Shown here: positions 49,101 through 56,977 of the stretch, one piece after another
Layout of the letters: each line of letters opens with the position of its first letter
Numbering within the stretch: position 1 is the first letter of the stretch
Assembly (NCBI GenBank): GCA_951804985.1
Contig: OX638133.1
Location: 5,600,501 to 5,664,500, forward strand
Length of the DNA: 64,000 bases
Direction of reading: 5' to 3'
DNA from: Dryomyza anilis
Lineage: Eukaryota; Arthropoda; Insecta; Diptera; Dryomyzidae
The notes under the pieces: model-generated
Seen by the model: only the letters and a program-made list of their open reading frames with translations
The model's database searches: none
Told to the model about the DNA's origin: nothing
Program-made: the position numbers and the translations under genes

Positions 49101-51008
49101 TGTTACCGTTCAATGATAACCAAATATTTTTGGCCCCAATTGGGTAATATGAACTTGGAGGACATGTCACTCAACAGGACGGCGCCACACGCCACACGGC
49201 GAATGCCACAATCAATTTATGGAAACCAAGTTTGGAGAAACCGTTTAAAAAAACGTTTGTACCGCTACAAAAAAAAACCTTTATTTAAACTTTTAAAATG
49301 TGTCAATTACTTTTTGTAATAATTGCCAACAAAGTTGAAATTTAAGATTTTCAAAAAAAAATGTATTTGGTGACTTTTAGTTCTACAACGACGATATATA
49401 AAATATTTGAAGCTTTCGATATATAATGTACTATAGTTTTAAAGCAAATTGTGAACTAAAATGCTATGTTTAAAAGATGCCGTATTTTACAAGCAGATGT
49501 TACCGCTTATTGTCATTTAAATGTATCGCACAATGCTTGACATCATTTCCTGCGTACTTGTGTCTGTGTCTGTCACAATGCAATTCTCTGATGATCTCGT
49601 TTTATTTATAATTTCCTATTGAAATTATAATCTCGGTACATAATACAAAAACAAAACATTCGACTATAATAGCAATACATTGGAGACACATAACAGTAGC
49701 ATATAATGCCTATTGCCACAGAGAAATATTATAATTTAACATTCCTAAACATCCCCATTTCTGTTCTAAAGACGCACCCAACTTTTCCATCACTATACCA
49801 GCTACTTCATATCTACCAAAATCCTCGAATTTTCAACCCAAACTCAGCCCCCTGCCTCCTCTTAACAAAAACAAAAATAGGTACATCTTTTTTTTACTGT
49901 ACACACAAAAAAGGTTATGTTGGCGCTTGCTTCCTTTAGATTGTGCCTACGTGCCACACAGCCTACCACCGAGTATGGCCTAAACAGCCACAACAAACTA
50001 AGAGCGTCATCTGGCAAGTGTAAGTAAAAGTTCGTCATTGAAATGTCCTTGTCAATGCGACGGCATATTGCATTTTCTGGCTGCTCATTTTTTAAAATTA
50101 TCTTTTGTTTTGTTATGCATTTTATGCACTCGAAATTTCTGGAAGCACAATGCAAATAATTTTACAATTGAACCGTGTATGAGGTTTTTCAATTTTAGCC
50201 AATTAAATGCGCTAGCATTGTTATTACTGTTGCTATTGGTAGCGTACATTTGAGACGATCATTTTGTGTGGATCCGTCCAGCGTTCATAATAATAATATA
50301 GATAAAAAAAAACATAGCATACAAACAAATGACGTCACGTATACAAAAGCTCTATAGACAACTAGTGAGTGAATGAGCTGAGTCGCATTAAATTAATTTA
50401 CAAAAGGGTAAAACAACTATGATAGATCTAAACACAATCAGCCTAACCAATAAACGAAATAATGTCGACTTTAGAGATACACAGTATCAGCTTTTTGACA
50501 AAAAAAATATATGAGAAAATTGTCGAAAAAGTTGATACTATTTATTTTTAAAGTCGGAAAAATTTAATATTTAAGTTCTCAGGATATTTCGACAAGTACT
50601 ACAAAATAATTGCAAATCATACAAAAAAAAAATAAAAAAATGTTCGCATTAAAATTTCAATTCGATTCATAGTTTTTTTTTGCTCCTCCGAAATAGGATT
50701 TCGTTTTCATCAGTATTTAAAAGTTGAAAAATGGTTCCAAACACTCATTTTTATCAACATTCCTTAACACGAGTTGATTAAATGTTTGTGTAATATTTAA
50801 AAATATTCCTGGGGAAAAAAAGACTCCCTCTTACACCTGTTTGTGCGCCTATGACATATGAATCTTTGTAATGTGCCTGCGATTTGTGCACTGTGCATTA
50901 CTTACCGAAATCCATGAACTGCTTGATGGAAAGCGGCGACGGATTGAACTGCGAGTAAAAGTCGAGCATCTTGGGAATACTCGACAGACGTACGGGAAAC
51001 AAACGCAT
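22013..51008 (-). CDS. Pdk: Pyruvate dehydrogenase (acetyl-transferring) kinase, mitochondrial; seven coding exons
   Basis: In transcript order the exons are 51008-50906, 32629-32422, 32119-31929, 31860-31514, 28096-27872, 27808-27710 and 22114-22013: 1275 nt, 424 aa, all phases consistent. The kinase phosphorylates the E1-alpha subunit of the mitochondrial pyruvate dehydrogenase complex and so restrains acetyl-CoA formation. It has a GHKL-type ATPase fold, not a protein-kinase fold. Seen: the N-terminal four-helix-bundle region ([39 protein letters not shown]), N-box [12 protein letters not shown] with Glu245 and Asn249, G1 box DQGGG (286-290), G2 box GYGYGLP (322-328), [11 protein letters not shown], and the C-terminal Asp-Trp pair (387-388). 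The length fits the family. Intron 1 is 18.3 kb. A shorter 405-aa form can end by read-through at 27665. Convergent to ced-6; head-to-head with a candidate gene at 52192. Confidence 0.95.
22534..22792. mobile_element. TIR MITE (TCGTCGTTGTAGAACGAAAAG family)
   Basis: The left end atcgtcgttgtagaacgaaa, agtcaccaaatacattttta is mirrored by taaa..gtatttggtgacttttcattctacaac near 22750-22782. Another left end (tcgtcgttgtagaatgaaaa) follows at once at 22786, so two copies abut head to tail. The flank is TA-like. Confidence 0.75.
22846..23556. mobile_element. Full-length foldback element, about 710 bp
   Basis: Termini atatcggccattccacgtca and its inverted partner ending tgacttggaatggctgatat. The arms continue inwards (taccccttaataaatt / aatttattaaggtgtag; taagttcaatattgaac / gttcaatattaaacg; accataatttcttattatg central) so nearly the whole element can fold on itself. 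No coding sequence. Confidence 0.85.
23570..26110. repeat. Pdk: Degenerate GACAATTCTTCCCC minisatellite with higher-order units, in the last Pdk intron
   Basis: About 2.5 kb made of roughly 15-bp units (gacaattcttcccc, ccggacacttcttc, gagacaattctcttc). From 23570 to 24900 it is organised into longer units carrying aacgaatttg-tttttgctgttac; from 25000 on only the short unit remains. ORFs in it on both strands are repeat-derived. Confidence 0.85.
26111..27664. other. AT-rich part of the Pdk intron 6 interval; nothing recognised
   Basis: Between the minisatellite and the alternative Pdk stop: homopolymer-rich AT sequence with no ORF, repeat or RNA gene that I can support. It would contain the 3'UTR of the short Pdk isoform if that form exists. 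Confidence 0.5.
27665..27709 (-). CDS. Pdk: Alternative read-through 3' end of Pdk ([14 protein letters not shown])
   Basis: If the donor after the DWSNQ exon is not used, the frame continues for 14 codons, ends in a Lys-rich tail and stops at TAG (27667-27665). This would give a 405-aa isoform. Intronic read-through with a different C-terminal tail is plausible but not provable here. Confidence 0.45.
   Translation of the reverse strand, partial: VKHTKNKKKNSLQI
27710..27808 (-). CDS. Pdk: Pdk coding exon 6 (DW motif)
   Basis: Acceptor cattgacag|GCGCTATC. Encodes [16 protein letters not shown] and [13 protein letters not shown]. The Asp-Trp pair corresponds to the conserved DW motif of PDK C-terminal tails. 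It can splice at CAG|gtaaaa (27709) to the exon at 22114, or read through to the stop at 27667-27665. Confidence 0.93.
27872..28096 (-). CDS. Pdk: Pdk coding exon 5 (G1 and G2 ATP-lid boxes)
   Basis: Acceptor tctcaacag|ATCTCC. Encodes [44 protein letters not shown] and [11 protein letters not shown]. Both glycine boxes of the GHKL nucleotide site are intact. Donor AAG|gtaaaa in phase 0. Confidence 0.96.
29155..30060. repeat. Diverged tandem repeat, about 490-bp unit, in Pdk intron 4
   Basis: ctatcacgtaaggttcacga (29163) and ctatcacgtcaggatttgag (29653) begin two units that share attatggattt...gaaaaccaaat, ctgtagtacat, tctatctcgtcc and tcaatattaa in the same order. A third start lies at 30486. 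Confidence 0.75.
30076..30383 (-). mobile_element. tRNA-derived SINE (family 1), copy 3, in Pdk intron 5'-28096..31514
   Basis: Full-length SINE on the minus strand. A perfect 13-bp target-site duplication, ttgtattagaata, lies at 30063-30075 and 30384-30396. It inserted into a foldback whose 29-bp arms are now at 30041-30069 and 30505-30533. Confidence 0.93.
31514..31860 (-). CDS. Pdk: Pdk coding exon 4 (N-box)
   Basis: Acceptor tttttttag|CTATTC. Encodes [39 protein letters not shown] and [19 protein letters not shown]. The Glu and Asn of the GHKL N-box (ATP-Mg binding and catalysis) are present. Ends ICVK|gtgagt in phase 0. Confidence 0.96.
31929..32119 (-). CDS. Pdk: Pdk coding exon 3
   Basis: Acceptor tttttgcag|ATTCTGC. 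Encodes [45 protein letters not shown] and INQH, typical PDK/BCKDK four-helix-bundle motifs. Donor CACA|gtgagt splits the Thr codon completed in the next exon (INQH-T-ILFG). Confidence 0.95.
32422..32629 (-). CDS. Pdk: Pdk coding exon 2
   Basis: Minus-strand acceptor ttttttag|GTCAAAATG. Encodes [51 protein letters not shown] and SNLQ, matching the helical regulatory domain of PDKs. Donor CAAAA|gtaagt in phase 2. Confidence 0.95.
32812..33022. mobile_element. Short MITE of the GGGTTTTTCAACAGGGACGC family (transposase-start fragment)
   Basis: gggtttttcaataagagcg (32814) then gggtttttcaacagggacgg (32850), continuing through cgacagggacagcaaacga and ttgccatttcatgatggaaag, and closing with ttgaaaaaccctt (inverted end). 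Same family as 48721 and 61701. Confidence 0.75.
33136..33718. mobile_element. TIR element with internal tandem repeats, about 583 bp
   Basis: Ends tacccagctgggaatt and aattcctacttgggta form imperfect inverted termini. The interior is tandem copies (period 122 bp; tcgtcactcacagac at 33241 and 33363) of cctggcacaa/ggcacaggactggcacattt sub-repeats. Confidence 0.75.
33850..34182 (-). pseudogene. 3' end of a non-LTR retrotransposon (LINE) ORF2, decayed
   Basis: Minus-strand translation from about 34176 gives [20 protein letters not shown] then CPNLQTRR, the C-x2-C-x10-H-x4-C cysteine-histidine motif at the end of reverse transcriptases of fly LINEs. After two in-frame stops it continues [16 protein letters not shown], a typical LINE C-terminal end. 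A 3'UTR-like stretch with acacaatggaccactaggcc follows. The RT domain is absent. Confidence 0.75.
34550..34862 (-). mobile_element. tRNA-derived SINE (family 1), copy 4, in Pdk intron 1
   Basis: Full-length copy, minus strand, with a perfect 13-bp target-site duplication agaaatcacagtt at 34537-34549 and 34863-34875. Confidence 0.93.
35291..36205. mobile_element. Non-autonomous element with about 150-bp terminal inverted repeats
   Basis: The left arm (gatctagaagcagccaca; cgtttgaacc; ccatttccttttctcaagat; catttacgtt) recurs inverted at 36050-36205 (aacgtaaatgacgatatctt; gaaaaggaaatg; ggttcaagcag; gactgcttccagatcatc). About 915 bp. The middle has no ORF. Confidence 0.8.
37934..38049. mobile_element. 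Short TIR MITE fragment (ACACTCAGAAAAA)
   Basis: acactcagaaaaaatct at the left and ttcgagtgta at the right; interior tactattggtcaataggatg resembles the 52301/56978 family. Partial and diverged. Confidence 0.5.
38189..38494 (+). mobile_element. tRNA-derived SINE (family 1), copy 5, in Pdk intron 1
   Basis: Full-length copy in plus orientation (antisense to Pdk), with intact A-box, B-box and (ATT)n tail. No clear target-site duplication. Confidence 0.9.
38755..39190. mobile_element. Compound foldback repeat
   Basis: taatgcctttacatcactat (38795) is inverted at 38920-38960 and direct again at 39109. The motif gccaaaagggcgaatctttt (38883) is inverted at 39165-39185. The same sequence recurs once at 55246-55345. 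Confidence 0.7.
42072..43398. mobile_element. TIR element about 1.3 kb, with nested SINE
   Basis: actgcactgtgggacagaag at the left and cttctgtcccatagtgcact at the right are inverted, and the match extends to ctagctcgcc/ggcaagctag. SINE copy 6 sits inside. No transposase was recognised. Confidence 0.75.
42161..42463 (-). mobile_element. tRNA-derived SINE (family 1), copy 6, 5'-truncated
   Basis: Minus strand. It ends in gagcta, so the first few tRNA bases (tagccgcgg side) are missing. A short 7-bp duplication, tacatgt, flanks it (42154-42160 and 42463-42469). Nested in the TIR element 42072-43398. Confidence 0.88.
44060..44290 (+). mobile_element. Degraded mini-me/DINE-1-like fragment
   Basis: tgtctgtctgtacacacgac, then tgtaatgaaatttagttccaataaattgtagc, which parallels aatgaaatttggtttcaata after the GTCY tract of copy B. 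Ends are missing. Confidence 0.5.
44338..44500 (+). mobile_element. Family-2 SINE, 5'-truncated copy
   Basis: Starts inside the tRNA-like part (ctctgaaggtctcgggttcg), then atgggcgctcatggtgatat and tctgtctgagtgctgtg as in the 55903 copy. Diverged. Confidence 0.8.
46010..47210. repeat. Satellite of about 147-bp monomers in dimeric (about 294 bp) units
   Basis: cccaagcagggac occurs at 46105, 46251, 46403, 46545, 46697, 46839, 46990 and 47140. Spacing alternates mostly between 142 and 152 bp, and monomers alternate between actaaaacccacattttt and actaaaacactaagcaat types. Inside are gattccggttcc/gattccagttcc sub-repeats. The 303-codon open frame here and its minus-strand counterparts are products of the repeat. 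Confidence 0.92.
48579..49396. mobile_element. TIR element (TCGTCGTTGTAGAACGAAAAG) carrying nested transposon remnants
   Basis: The left end tatatcgtcgttgtagaacg (48580) is mirrored by the right end ctacaacgacgatatata (49383). Same TIR family as 22534. Between the ends lie two tandem fragments of the GGGTTTTTCAACAGGGACGC family and a decayed transposase. Confidence 0.75.
48721..49262 (+). pseudogene. Decayed mariner/Tc-like DDE transposase fragment (DUF4817-type insect element)
   Basis: Two tandem 5' ends (gggtttttcaacagggacgc at 48723; ttttcaacagggacgctac at 48900) are joined to C-terminal coding remnants. Across shifting frames one reads [13 protein letters not shown], a YRSMIT-FWPQL stretch, NLEDM and, near 49175, [16 protein letters not shown], the region around the second catalytic Asp of this transposase group. 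At least two frameshifts; not functional. Family named from memory of insect transposases. Confidence 0.75.
50906..51008 (-). CDS. Pdk: Pdk coding exon 1
   Basis: Read on the minus strand from ATG at 51008-51006 (A at -3): [20 protein letters not shown] and [15 protein letters not shown], the standard start of PDK proteins. The basic, Leu-rich first residues could serve as a mitochondrial presequence. Donor TTCG|gtaagt in phase 1. Confidence 0.93.
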
Positions 51009-52191
51009 CTTGTGACTGTCGACAAAACGGCTGCTGTCGCGAATGAACTATTTCTTGTTGCTGCTGTTTTAAACGAAATGTTGTTGCTTCTTTTAACAGA
51101 AAATAATTGTTGCTATTAACAAAATTTTGCTGCTGCTGCTGTTGATATTGTCTCTAAGTTGCCAATGATAACTTTGTTGTCGTTCCGTTTTATTTGTTGC
51201 TTTGCAAAAGCTTGTCGTGTAAATATTATTCGCTTTATTATATTTATAAAGTTTATTACTTTGTTGTGGTAGATTTTATTACTTAGATATTATAATTCAA
51301 CACTTTTAACTTTCGGCTTCAATTTGTTTTCACTTTTTTTAGATTGTTTGAGTTCTTATGTCCTGCATACCCATTCTATTGTCTTCTGAAATCTTATTTG
51401 AGACGCTGTTGCATTAATGTGTCTGTGTCATTATTGCTGCTTCCTTCTGCAGTTGTTGCTACGAATGCTCCAAAAAAAATAACATTGAAGCTGCAGAGAG
51501 GTCAACAAATTTTTAGCAGTCACTGTACTTTGCGCAGCTGTGTTACTTTTACTGGCGACTATTTTACACACTTCAATAATCAATTATTTTTCTTGTATTA
51601 CAACAAAACAAAGCACTTGTGTCTTCTTCCTTCGTAGCTACACTTAGTTTAATCAATGCGCTTTTACTGTAGATGCTGCTTCATTTGGAGCTATATGACG
51701 AAATGACTGGTTGTGCACCCCGTCCATCCAGTATCACTTATTTGTTTCGCTTCTCACTGTTCTCGTTAGTTCTCTGATGTGATTTCTTAGACTGACGCCT
51801 TTGGACTAGCCGCGTTGCTTTGACTACGCTCTGGAATTTGGAATTAATTGGTCTACTGTGCGGGCTTCTTGCTTCACCGGTCGCGATTACAATTCGCGAT
51901 TACAATTCAATTTACAATCAGCTGACTCGCCCAGAGGTCCAAGCCGTAACGGCTCAGCCGTCAGCCGATTATTTTGTTGGCATATTAGCCGCCGATGTCT
52001 TCGGCTGAGCTGTTTGTTTCATCAGCTGAGCCGTAATTTTAATTGATTGGCTATGTTTTTGCCCCAGACACAACTACTTTCGCGCTAAATTTTGTGTGTA
52101 GCAGAAATTTTCATTTCAATTATAAAATTTCATTTCAATTCAAGTAGAATTTTCCATTATATAGAAAAAAGGATGGATACTTCCATAACAG
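51009..52191. promoter_or_regulatory. Divergent promoter interval between Pdk and the 52192 exon
   Basis: About 1.2 kb of comparatively GC-richer, repeat-poor DNA between two opposite ATGs. It holds Pdk 5'UTR with CAG-rich runs (51100-51160, read on the minus strand) and two E-box sites, ATCAGCTGAC (51917-51926) and ATCAGCTGAG (52021-52030), each close to the AWCAGCTGWT core-promoter motif of flies. A 13-bp direct repeat, cgcgattacaatt, occurs at about 51882 and 51895. No TATA box is obvious, so start sites cannot be fixed. Confidence 0.5.
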
Positions 52192-52263
52192 ATGGAAGCA
52201 GTTGACGACGCAATGGCTGATGAACCGGACTCGTCAGACTCAGAGTCCAATGAGTTCAATGAG
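52192..52263 (+). CDS. Candidate first coding exon of an unidentified gene, divergent from Pdk
   Basis: ATG at 52192 opens 24 acidic codons, MEAVDDAMADEPDSSDSESN then EFNE, ending GAG|gtacat. Without splicing the frame stops after VHKK. Codon use and base composition are coding-like and it follows a compact, repeat-free, promoter-like interval shared with Pdk. A short upstream ORF begins at 52173. I could not find the next exon: the 8 kb to the right is repeats, so the partner exon may be far away or the call may be wrong. I do not recognise the protein. Confidence 0.4.
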
Positions 52264-52300
52264 GTACATAAAAAGTAATACGAAGTTACCATTCATTCCT

Positions 52301-52524
52301 ACACCCAGAAAAAAATTCCCTCAAATCCCATTAACATTTTGTCAATAGCACAATTATTGATTTAATAGTATACAAAAAATAAATCTTTTCATATAAACTC
52401 AATGCCAATGTCATGGTATTTTCTAGATGTTTAATGGTATTTTCCGATTAAGATAATAATTTAACCTATTGACTATTTTTAATAGTAAAAAACTATTATT
52501 TATACAGTATTTTTTTCTGGGTGT
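52301..52524 (+). mobile_element. TIR MITE (ACACCCAGAAAAAA), copy 1
   Basis: A 224-bp element: acacccagaaaaaaattccc at the left, tttttttctgggtgt at the right, and an AT-rich interior with tcaatgccaatgtcatggta. Its near-identical partner is inverted at 56978. It begins 38 bp after the candidate exon donor. Confidence 0.88.
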
Positions 52525-53319
52525 AATACTTGCAATTTGGAATGAAGTGTATGTTATGATGTGAAAACATTATATTGTCCAGCAGAATCTGTCAATTTTA
52601 CCATGTTATCTTTTAAAACAAAATGTTATACTCGTTTATATGCAAGTTTACTTTATTAAAATTATATTTCAAAACAAACAAAAATGAAATTTAAATAAAC
52701 GTATGCTTAAGCACTCGTCGTGCATTCAGTAAGTTGTTCACAGACGAATTTGGCCCACGTATAAAAAATGTAAAAATTGCGTTTATAGTTTTTGGAAAAC
52801 TAATTGTGTAAGGGACTTTATTTTTTATATTTTTATAAATTTCTATTGCAATATTATTAAAAAGGTTACTATAAACGTTACGTCTATAATCTGTATATTG
52901 CATTATTTGTGAAACTGTGTGCGCGACTTAATTACGTATTAGTAATACATATAGAAAACTTAACATAATTTTTTTTTTTACATGTTTGAAGTATATACAG
53001 GTTAACTCATCTTTCAAAATTCAGGCGACATTTACTTTTTTTGAAAAGTGTATGAAAGTCTCAACATTTGTTTACGAAAAATTTAAAACAGAACATTAAT
53101 GCTTTGTTTACAAGTTCACAAAATTAACAAAAACTCAAACTTAAGTTTTATTTAATAATTTTTTTCTTAGTGTATTAATATTTTTTCAAATTATTAATAA
53201 GAAGCCGATTTTTAAGTTAAGCATATAAAAACGATCGGCTCCAAGCCTTTTTTAGCCGCCTTCGACAAATATTGAGCGATAAGCCGCTGCCAAAAAATTG
53301 CCCTTGGCTTGGACCTCTG

Positions 53320-53995
53320 GACCTGCCAACGAAAAGCGGCATCCAAACGGTACTACAAGTTGTAAACATGGTTGGATGGTAAAATAACGGCACTTTTTGT
53401 TTTGCAATCACACGGTACAACCTGCTTGACAGACTTCATTATTTCGCAGCACTCAAGCAGTGCAGGCTGACCGCGATGGCTCATGCATTGGTACAATACA
53501 CAAAAAAAATATCGCCAAAAGGCAGCATTTGATGTTTGAAATTTTTCTACCTGCGATGTGCACTCGTCAAAAACTGTGCTCGAATGAAAAAAACACACTA
53601 AGTTGGATGTGTTTGCATCCACACGATACAACCTGCTTGACAGACCCGCTAAAAAGTCAAAAATTTTTGACTTCATCCAACTTGTCGTCAAACGAGTCGT
53701 TCGTAGCATCCACTCCGTACGATTTCCGTACAACCCAACCAAGTTGTACAACTTGTAGTACCGTCTGGATGCTGCTAATACCCTATTTATCAGTGTTGCA
53801 TAAGTGCGTACTTTTGTACTATGTACTAAAATTTTTGACTTCATCCAACTTGTCGTCAAACGAGTCGTTCGTAGCTTCCACTCCGTACGATTTCCGTACA
53901 ACGCTACCAAGTTGTACAACTTGTAGTACCGTCTGGATGCTGCTAATAACCTATTTATCAGTGTTGCATAAGTGCGTACTTTTGTACTATTTAGA
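53320..53995. repeat. Tandem and inverted repeat cluster, about 167-bp unit
   Basis: aaatttttgacttcatccaa at 53661 and 53828 starts two nearly identical units (cgtcaaacgagtcgttcgta, gtaccgtctggatgctgcta, agtgcgtacttttgtactat). Part of the unit is inverted at 53331-53375 (atccaaacggtactacaagt). The 188-codon minus ORF and 183-codon plus ORF here are repeat artefacts. Confidence 0.85.
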
Positions 53996-54119
53996 GTACG
54001 TTTTATTTTGAAATACGAAATACTTAGCAGTTCGTACTAAGTACTTTATTTTTTTTTTAATTTTGTAGAACGTTTTTGTTTAGAAGTGCGAACATTTTTT
54101 TAGTGATCTTTTTTTTTTT

Positions 54120-54420
54120 TTTTTGGTCGTCAGTGGTGATTTGATGGGAAAATATGCACCTTTTGGATCGGACTCAAAAATGTTGTACCTTTTGAAAAAT
54201 TTTCGTCTGTCCTTTTTTTTTTTTTGCTCGTCAGTTATGATCCGATGGGAAAATTTGTACCTTTTGGATCTGACTCAAAAATTTTGTACCTTTTGAAAAT
54301 TTTCCGTCTGTCCTTTTTTTTTTTGGTCTTCAGTTGTGATCCGACGGGAAAATTTTGTACCTTTGCAACATTTTTTTCGAGACGTTTCGAAAATTTTAGT
54401 AAGATTCAAAACCAATTTTT
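54120..54420. repeat. Tandem repeat, about 105 bp x 3
   Basis: cgtctgtcctttttttttt, then tcgtcagttatgatccgatgggaaaatttgtacc, recurs at about 54130, 54225 and 54325. Confidence 0.75.
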
Positions 54421-55902
54421 TTTTTTCAAAAGTACGTTTTTATTTTTTGATGATACATTTTTATTTTCTCAAAATGCATCACTGCTATTTATTGAAACGA
54501 GCATAGGAGCCACCTTTTGGGTTTAATCCCAAATATGGGACATCTAATTTACAATGGGAATTGGGATTTCCCATGGTATTTTAAATTTAATTCCCAAGAA
54601 ACAATAAGTTTCGCTTATGTGCCGTTATCGGTACAGCAAAACGGAATCATATTCCGGAAAAGTGCCGATTTCTGAATCCGAAAACGGATTCAGAAATGAA
54701 AAGATTTCGATTTTGATTGTCGAATTTTCTATATTACATGAAAAATTATTCATATTAAATTTTTCATGACACGGCTATTCCGTCTGTCCTTTCGTTTACA
54801 ATTCTGAAAAATATTATGTATTTTTGTCTCACTCACTCCTATGAGTAGACAATGGACAAATTTGCGCTGCAAAAATCGTTCTCTTTTGTGGCACTGGACG
54901 AACGGCTGCGCAAATACAACAACAAAACGAAATAAATTGAATTAAAGTTATTCTTATTTTTGCTAAAACTAATAACTATGCATTATTTTATATAGAATGA
55001 TCAAAAACTGAAGAATTGTTGTCTTCAGTTTCTGATAATCTTTGGAAAAAATATTCATCTTTTCATTCTTCGGTGAAAAATCCTTTTTAATTTTTCACCA
55101 ACAGACATACTTGCATTCTGTTTTCATAAAACAGCTGTTCAAGTCGAAAGGGTTTTAAGTGTATTTGTTTCTTTTGTTTTGCCCTTACACATTCAAAATT
55201 CTTTCCTAGCTATACGAAAAATAGTGAAAATCGCAAACATCGCAAGGGCGAATCTATTCGTTTTTTTGCCAAAACTTTTTGTTGGTAAGAGATAAAATAG
55301 TGGTGTAAAGGCATTAATTTTTGTTTTTATAGCACCTATCGATCATTATCGTTATTTTAAAACGCACAGACCTAATTCAAAAGCTGTTCCTGCCAGTGTT
55401 CTCATTCTACTCCGATCGGTGTAGATCTACTCTATTTCATTTGTATTTTTAAAATCTACTCCTCTCATAATTTTCTACTTCCTTTGCAAAGATTGCTTAT
55501 ATTTTTTAAATTTGATGAGAACAATTTCTTGAGCCTCAAATAAATTTTCAATATTATAGTTTTCCTCCTTGTACAAAGGTACAAGGATCCGAGAGTTCTT
55601 TACGAATGATGCGAGAAATTGGGAAAGTAAAAAAGTCAGAGTTTTAGTTCTTACTGTCAAATATTTGAAATTGTGTTTGTTTCCAATTATTTTTTTATAT
55701 ATGTATGTCAATTTTTTAAACAAACTCGTTATACATTTAATACAGCGAAATTAATATATTGCACATAAACGCAACCAAATATGTCTGAAATTTTCGCGGT
55801 ATTCTTTTAAAGTGAAATATTTAGGCTGTGCGATTAGGATCCGTGATGCAGTATGATGTACGGCATTTACGGGATGCAACGATCGTTGTGACTACAAAAG
55901 CA

Positions 55903-56093
55903 GCCGGCCTCAGCAGTCCAGAGGTAGCGCGCTGGACTTGCATTCTGAAGGTCTCGGGTTCGAATCCCGGCTTGGGCATGGGCGCTCGTGGTGATATTAA
56001 CCACAAAATCGTAGGGAATAGATTTCACAGTACAATGGATATAGTCTGTCTGAGTGCTGTGGATTTAGTAGATATTCCAAAAAAAAAAAAAAA
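55903..56093 (+). mobile_element. tRNA-derived SINE (family 2) with poly(A) tail
   Basis: A 191-bp element. tRNA-like head with cagaggtagcgcgctggac and B-box gggttcgaatcccgg, then a short body (atgggcgctcgtggtgata) and a run of A. A perfect 12-bp target-site duplication, actacaaaagca, lies at 55891-55902 and 56094-56105. Unlike family 1 the tail is poly(A), implying a different helper LINE (inference). Confidence 0.9.
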
Positions 56094-56884
56094 ACTACAA
56101 AAGCAACAGCGGCCGATATCGGGCATATATCGGATGCAGGACATTCTTTGATTAATGCATCGGATAGGTTCAGGATTGCATAAAGAATAATGCAATTAAC
56201 CATATATGCCAAAGTAATAAAGTCTGTAGTTTTTCGCCAACAATTAGAGAAATTTTGAATTGTTGCCCACAAGAATTGTTCCATTGCTAAATTATATTTT
56301 TCACATTGGGGACATTGATACAGTCAATAAAGACATTGCAACGCACAACGTTTTGAAATTCTGTTTTCAATTTAATAATTTCTTAATGTCAATTGTTTTG
56401 TTTTTAAATTATTTTAGTTATTAATGTCAGTATTGTTTTGAAAACAATTTCGCTTTTAAAAAAGAAGATATACACAATATCATTCCCTCTCAAACATTTA
56501 TGTTTTGAGAGAGGAATTTATGCTTTCTTTTACCTTCTTATTGTATCATGGTTTTCCTAATAACTATAATCAGTTATCTGTAAAATAATTGTAATATTTT
56601 TCAATTTCAATTTTGAAAACACCATGTATTTCATTGGGTGTTCCAGAAACACCCCAACTCTAGAACAGACCACCCTGTACAAATCAGCATTATAGAAAAT
56701 CAATAAAATCAGGAATGAATAAAAATGTTAAAAATTCACATATCTAATAATTTATTTGAAATCTAATGCGATAATGCATATTTCTGCATCATATTTATTC
56801 CTATTCTTAATTGTCTACTTGTTATCGGGAAGAATTCTGCACAAAATTAGAAAAATGTAGGGGGGAGAATTCTGAACAAAATTA

Positions 56885-56888
<4 letters not shown>

Positions 56889-56973
<85 letters not shown>

Positions 56974-56977
56974 ATAT
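56889..56977. repeat. (TA)n microsatellite
   Basis: About 44 TA dinucleotides with one ttta interruption. It ends exactly at a MITE terminus. Confidence 0.97.

Larger units (their letters stand above)
32630..50905 (-). other. Pdk: Pdk intron 1, 18.3 kb
   Basis: GT..AG intron separating the 34-codon first exon from the rest. It holds three SINEs of family 1, one truncated family-2 SINE, a LINE 3' fragment, a 1.2-kb satellite, several TIR/foldback elements and a decayed DDE transposon. Stretches without a named element (36.2-37.9, 39.2-42.0, 44.5-46.0, 47.2-48.5 and 49.4-50.9 kb) are AT-rich and show nothing I can support. Confidence 0.85.

Noticed and set aside
53353..54011. 188-codon minus and 183-codon plus ORFs
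   Set aside because: They span a recent tandem duplication and an inverted piece of the same repeat; no protein similarity recognised.
54842..54942. Small ORF MDKFALQKSFSFVALDERLR followed by seven residues
   Set aside because: Only 27 codons, overlapping another ORF in a second frame, with no splice context or repeat of known function; not enough to call a gene.
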